Made by a program: the position numbers and the translations under genes. A DNA stretch of 64,000 bases from Candidatus Zixiibacteriota bacterium (GTDB lineage Bacteria; Zixibacteria; MSB-5A5; GN15; JACZUZ01): contig JAJRPJ010000010.1 of assembly GCA_024280835.1 (NCBI GenBank), positions 1 to 64,000 of the forward strand, read 5' to 3'. A model generated the notes under the pieces. That model was not told the origin of the DNA. It did not search any database and saw only the letters and a list, made by a program, of their open reading frames with translations. Shown here piece after piece: positions 60,897-64,000 of this stretch (position 1 is the first letter of the stretch; each line of letters opens with the position of its first letter).

Positions 60897-62219
60897 ATGG
60901 AGACACAGGAGACAATAGAAGCGGCCGAGATGTCTAGTCAGACTGGGGCCGTGGCCATAGGTGAGACTGATATTCGGGCCGAATTTTCCTCCCGAGCAGG
61001 TGAATTTGGGGCAGTCTTGCTGGAATCTTCGCTTTCGGCTTATGGAAGAGGAGGGAGGACTTTCGTTGCGACATATCCTGTGGCGGTATGGGCGATTGAA
61101 CATGATGAACCGATTCCGACGGATTGGATGAATAGCTTGGATGCTTTTCTGGCGGATACCTCGGCTTTTTACGCGCTATTTTTCTCCTATGATTTTGGGT
61201 CGGAACTGGTTGCAGGAGAGGTCTTTAAGCAAAAGCTGGAGGCGTCTGATAGCGCCAAACAGCTTGTTCCTGAGTACAAAGCCATTGTTTTGAAATACTC
61301 TCATGTTCAAGTAACTGAGGATGTGTTTGCTAGTGTGGGGGAGGTGGCAAGTGTAGCCAATCGCGCGAGGATGCTATCGAAACCTGATCGCGAGTTGTAT
61401 CGCCAGAATATTGCTCGGATTAAGAGTCATATTCGTGAGGGCGATATATATCAGGCCAATTTAACTGCCGAATGGACAGTTGAATCTGAGGAGTCGCCTT
61501 GGGATGTCTATCGGCGGTTGCAGAGGCTGAATCCGTGTCAATATGGTGGCTATGCTAATCTGGGTGATTATACGGTTCTTTCCTCAACTCCAGAGCGGTT
61601 GGTTTCAGTCAAGGATAGGATAATTACCGCCAACCCAATCAAGGGCACGATTGCTGTGGGAGTGACGGAGTCTCAAACCGCTAAAAACCGCCAGCGATTG
61701 GTCGAAAGCGAGAAAGACCGCGCGGAGTTATTGATAATAGTCGATTTATTGCGCAATGATTTGGGGAAAATCTGCCAAACTGGAAGTGTCAAAACGCCGA
61801 CTCTGTGGAGTCCTGAGATTTACTCTTCTTTGATTCACTTGGTTGCTGAAATCAACGGCAGGTTGCGCGAGGATGTCACAACATCCCAGATTATTGATGC
61901 CGTTTTCCCTGGTGGCTCAATAACTGGCGCTCCTAAGCGCAGAGCTATTAGAATCTTGAGTGAAATCGAAAGCCGCAAGCGTGGGATTTACACTGGTAGT
62001 TTTGGTTACAAATATGGTTCGGAGTTGGATCTCAATATTGCTATTCGGACTTTGACTTATGTTCCGAAATCGCAAGCGGCTCCAGCAAACTCAGGTGTTT
62101 ATTATGCCCAAGCTGGGGGAGGGATCGTTGCCGACAGTGAGGCTGATTCAGAGTATGAAGAGGCGGCGTTGAAAGTTAGCAACTTACTCAAAGCTATCGG
62201 CCCCGAGTTACGGCCATGA
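60897..62219 (+). CDS. pabB: aminodeoxychorismate synthase component I
   Basis: About 440 residues from the ATG at 60897; the frame is open from TTG 60852 and another ATG lies at 60930, and no ribosome-binding site decides between them. Converts chorismate to 4-amino-4-deoxychorismate for folate. The chorismate-binding domain is clear (REGDIYQANLT, DLLRNDLGKIC, VFPGGSITGAPKRRAIRIL). ITANPIKGTIAVGV carries the Lys that distinguishes PabB from anthranilate synthase (which has PIAGT). No pabA amidotransferase is in the window. The next gene is pabC. Confidence 0.9.
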   Translation: METQETIEAAEMSSQTGAVAIGETDIRAEFSSRAGEFGAVLLESSLSAYGRGGRTFVATYPVAVWAIEHDEPIPTDWMNSLDAFLADTSAFYALFFSYDFGSELVAGEVFKQKLEASDSAKQLVPEYKAIVLKYSHVQVTEDVFASVGEVASVANRARMLSKPDRELYRQNIARIKSHIREGDIYQANLTAEWTVESEESPWDVYRRLQRLNPCQYGGYANLGDYTVLSSTPERLVSVKDRIITANPIKGTIAVGVTESQTAKNRQRLVESEKDRAELLIIVDLLRNDLGKICQTGSVKTPTLWSPEIYSSLIHLVAEINGRLREDVTTSQIIDAVFPGGSITGAPKRRAIRILSEIESRKRGIYTGSFGYKYGSELDLNIAIRTLTYVPKSQAAPANSGVYYAQAGGGIVADSEADSEYEEAALKVSNLLKAIGPELRP

Positions 62220-62243
62220 GTGGGGGAGCGAGGGAGTGAGGGA

Positions 62244-63113
62244 GTGATTGTGATCTCTATTGATGGACAGATAGTCACTGGAGATGAAGCTTCGATTTCT
62301 ATTCTCGATAGTGGCCTGCTTTCGGGGTATGGTGTTTTTGAGACTATGCTGGCCGAGGGTGATCTTGTGTTTCGCTTAGGTGAGCATTTGGCGCGTTTTG
62401 AGAAGTCTTGCCTTGCGCTTGGATTGATTCCAAAATATTCTTCGAATCAAATAGAAGAGTTTATTGGTGAGGCGCTTGGGCGGAATCAGGATGGCTACAA
62501 GCGAATTAGGGTCATGCTGACTGGCGGAAATTCAGGCGATGGTCTCTGGGGGGATGAGTCGATTGATAACAGACTGGTAATTATTGTCAGGGAGCATAGC
62601 CTTTCAAGAGGAATTGTGAGACCAAAAGCCGAAGTTGTTTATTCAGCTACTTCATTGCATTGGCTGGCCAAGCATAAGACTCTTTCGCGGATGTTGTATT
62701 CACATCCGACCCCAGAGTTTGCTCAGGTTCGCGGCAAGAATTCCAAGAGTTTGCAGATTCTCTATCATCCCTCAATTGGAGTCACTGAGTTCAGTTCGGC
62801 TTCGTTGTTTGTTCGCCAAAGTGAAAATGTTGTAACTGCTTTTTCTGAGGATGTTTTCCTTGGAATTTGCCGTGCGGAAATCATCAAGAATTGGAGAGCC
62901 TTGGTTCCTGAGTTCAAACTTGAGATTCGCAAGGTTGAGCTATCTGACTTGTTCGCGGCCGATGAAGTCATAGGTGTTAACTCGCTTAGAGGGGCCTTCG
63001 CTGTTTCTGAGCTGAATGATAACACTGGGGAATCTTTTGCATCTACGAATCCGATTTCTTACTCCAAACCAGTTCTTAGCTTGAAGTTACATGATTTCTT
63101 GCTAACTCGTTGA
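62244..63113 (+). CDS. pabC: aminodeoxychorismate lyase (class IV aminotransferase fold)
   Basis: About 289 residues. Removes pyruvate from aminodeoxychorismate to give p-aminobenzoate. SISILDSGLLSGYGVFETM and the later LAKHKTLSRMLY (probable PLP-binding Lys) fit class IV PLP enzymes; placement after pabB supports PabC over a branched-chain or D-amino-acid aminotransferase. I choose GTG 62244 (reading MIVISIDGQ) because GAGGGAG ends 7 nt upstream; GTGs at 62220 and 62250 are alternatives in the purine-rich repeat GAGGGAGTGAGGGAG. Confidence 0.85.
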   Translation: MIVISIDGQIVTGDEASISILDSGLLSGYGVFETMLAEGDLVFRLGEHLARFEKSCLALGLIPKYSSNQIEEFIGEALGRNQDGYKRIRVMLTGGNSGDGLWGDESIDNRLVIIVREHSLSRGIVRPKAEVVYSATSLHWLAKHKTLSRMLYSHPTPEFAQVRGKNSKSLQILYHPSIGVTEFSSASLFVRQSENVVTAFSEDVFLGICRAEIIKNWRALVPEFKLEIRKVELSDLFAADEVIGVNSLRGAFAVSELNDNTGESFASTNPISYSKPVLSLKLHDFLLTR

Positions 63114-63144
63114 ACCTTTTGTCACCCACTTAGAAATTGATAAA

Positions 63145-63166
63145 GCCCACCAGTGGGCGTTTTTTT
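63145..63166 (+). terminator. rho-independent terminator after pabBC
   Basis: GCCCA-CCAG-TGGGC stem followed by G and seven T, 30 nt beyond the pabC stop. Confidence 0.75.
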
Positions 63167-63278
63167 CTTGCTTGGCGCGCGCCAGTAGCGCCTTTTAGTA
63201 GTTGGTATGGTGTCTGTTGGTTTCTTGTGATTTGTAGCGCCATCGAAGGAGCGCCATAGAAAGTGAATCGAGGAAGTG

Positions 63279-64000
63279 ATGCAAGTTAGAAAAGCCCTGT
63301 GGGCTAAATCCAGTGTTAGGTATGGTCTTGCCAGTGTTCTGATGAGCGCTTTGGTATTTGTTTTTTCATTGACGGGTTTTTCATCGATGGCGATTGGACA
63401 GACTGTTGATTATGAAGAGACTACTCATTATGTCAGCGAAGTTGGCAATCGCTTGTTGATTGACGCACCGACTGCGCATTCTCTTCCACGTGGGGCTTTT
63501 GATTTGAATTTCCAAGTTAACGCGGGTGGGGCGTTGACTGCTGCGACTAATGTTGGCTTGTCGGAGTTTCTGATGGTTGGTTTTTCTTATGGCGCCAATG
63601 GTGTGTTTTCGCAGGACGATCCTTCTTACAATCCTAATGTTGAATTCAGTGTTAAGTGGCGTCTGACTGAGGAGAGCAAGACAGTGCCAGGATTGGCGTT
63701 GGGGTTTACATCGCAGGGCGCAGGTCCCTATCTCGATAGTTTCAATCGTTCGACATACAAACCTAAAGGTTTCTATGGCGTTTTCTCAAAAGCGATAGCA
63801 ATTACTGGCTATGCTTGGGAGTTGCATGGCGGCGCAAATTATTCTATTGAAACCGCTGATAATGTGACTGACACCGATCGAGGTATCAATATGTTTGGTG
63901 GACTCTCCACGGAATTACGTCGCAATCTAAAATTCGCGGTGGAGTATGATTTTGCTCTCGATGACAACAAATCTGGTCTGCCGTTTGGGCGTGGCCGTGG
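63279..64000 (+). CDS. outer-membrane beta-barrel-like protein, cut by the window end
   Basis: Open from ATG 63279 (GAGGAAG 2-8 nt upstream) to the window end, 240 codons without a stop. Hydrophobic signal segment (LASVLMSALVFVFSLTGFSSMAIGQ). Then alternating strands with short turns (LIDAPTAHSLPRGAFDLNF, EFLMVGFSYGANGVF, LALGFTSQGAGPY, YAWELHGGANYS, FAVEYDFALDD), as in barrel proteins of the outer membrane. The family is not identified and the C-terminus is missing. Confidence 0.7.
   Translation, partial: MQVRKALWAKSSVRYGLASVLMSALVFVFSLTGFSSMAIGQTVDYEETTHYVSEVGNRLLIDAPTAHSLPRGAFDLNFQVNAGGALTAATNVGLSEFLMVGFSYGANGVFSQDDPSYNPNVEFSVKWRLTEESKTVPGLALGFTSQGAGPYLDSFNRSTYKPKGFYGVFSKAIAITGYAWELHGGANYSIETADNVTDTDRGINMFGGLSTELRRNLKFAVEYDFALDDNKSGLPFGRGR

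Overview
The window looks like a chromosomal segment (roughly mid-40s % GC by eye) from an uncultured diderm bacterium. Omp85/TamA, TamB, outer-membrane beta-barrels and an ECF sigma/anti-sigma pair point to a two-membrane envelope. Secreted proteins ending in a doubled dockerin-like calcium motif, a complex I without the NADH-input module, several ferredoxin-dependent 2-oxoacid oxidoreductases and large multiheme cytochromes together resemble genomes of the candidate phylum Zixibacteria or another FCB-like lineage. That placement is inference from gene content and recollection; no search was run. No rRNA, tRNA, IS element or CRISPR array was recognised.

Layout. 1-400: a cluster of short dispersed repeats downstream of purF. 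402-3150: purF (minus) and a GAF-HisKA protein lacking an ATPase domain. 3258-7372: promoter and palindromic operator candidate, BlaI-type repressor and a giant BlaR1-like M56 peptidase with an 11-unit SDYE repeat solenoid. 7378-9385: alpha/beta hydrolase and FAD oxidoreductase (minus). 9713-11461: ClC channel with CBS domains. 11481-11879: terminator, hairpins and two more copies of the dispersed repeat. 11979-14691: a two-gene island of different base composition, a C5 cytosine methyltransferase and a GHKL ATPase fused to a HEPN-like domain. This is the best candidate for an under-described defence system.

14726-33374 is the energy block. On the minus strand lie a ferredoxin, a 2-oxoglutarate:ferredoxin oxidoreductase (korA/korB) and an 11-subunit complex I (nuoA,B,C,D,H,I,J,K,L,M,N, no nuoE/F/G). 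Divergently, a two-subunit NifJ-like pyruvate:ferredoxin oxidoreductase. The arrangement suggests that reduced ferredoxin made by the 2-oxoacid oxidoreductases feeds complex I directly.

33627-41110 is a probable trans-envelope electron conduit: promoter, membrane-anchored Fe-S/FAD/NAD(P) oxidoreductase, cytochrome-b-like membrane protein, a 20-heme cytochrome c, a second multiheme cytochrome interrupted by an in-frame TAA, and an outer-membrane barrel. 41150-46142 (minus) encodes two large secreted proteins (cohesin-like/TSP3/dockerin and BNR-repeat/dockerin). 46412-50597 holds a TPR protein, a DUF1579-like secreted protein, mnmA and a cysteine desulfurase.

50821-57074 (minus) is a carboxymuconolactone-decarboxylase-like gene followed by tamB and tamA. 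57339-60500 (minus) is an envelope-stress-like module: ECF sigma factor, zinc-finger anti-sigma factor and a PDZ protein of HtrA type that has lost its catalytic triad. 60897-63113 carries pabB and pabC for folate synthesis, followed by a terminator, and the window ends inside a beta-barrel-like outer-membrane protein gene.
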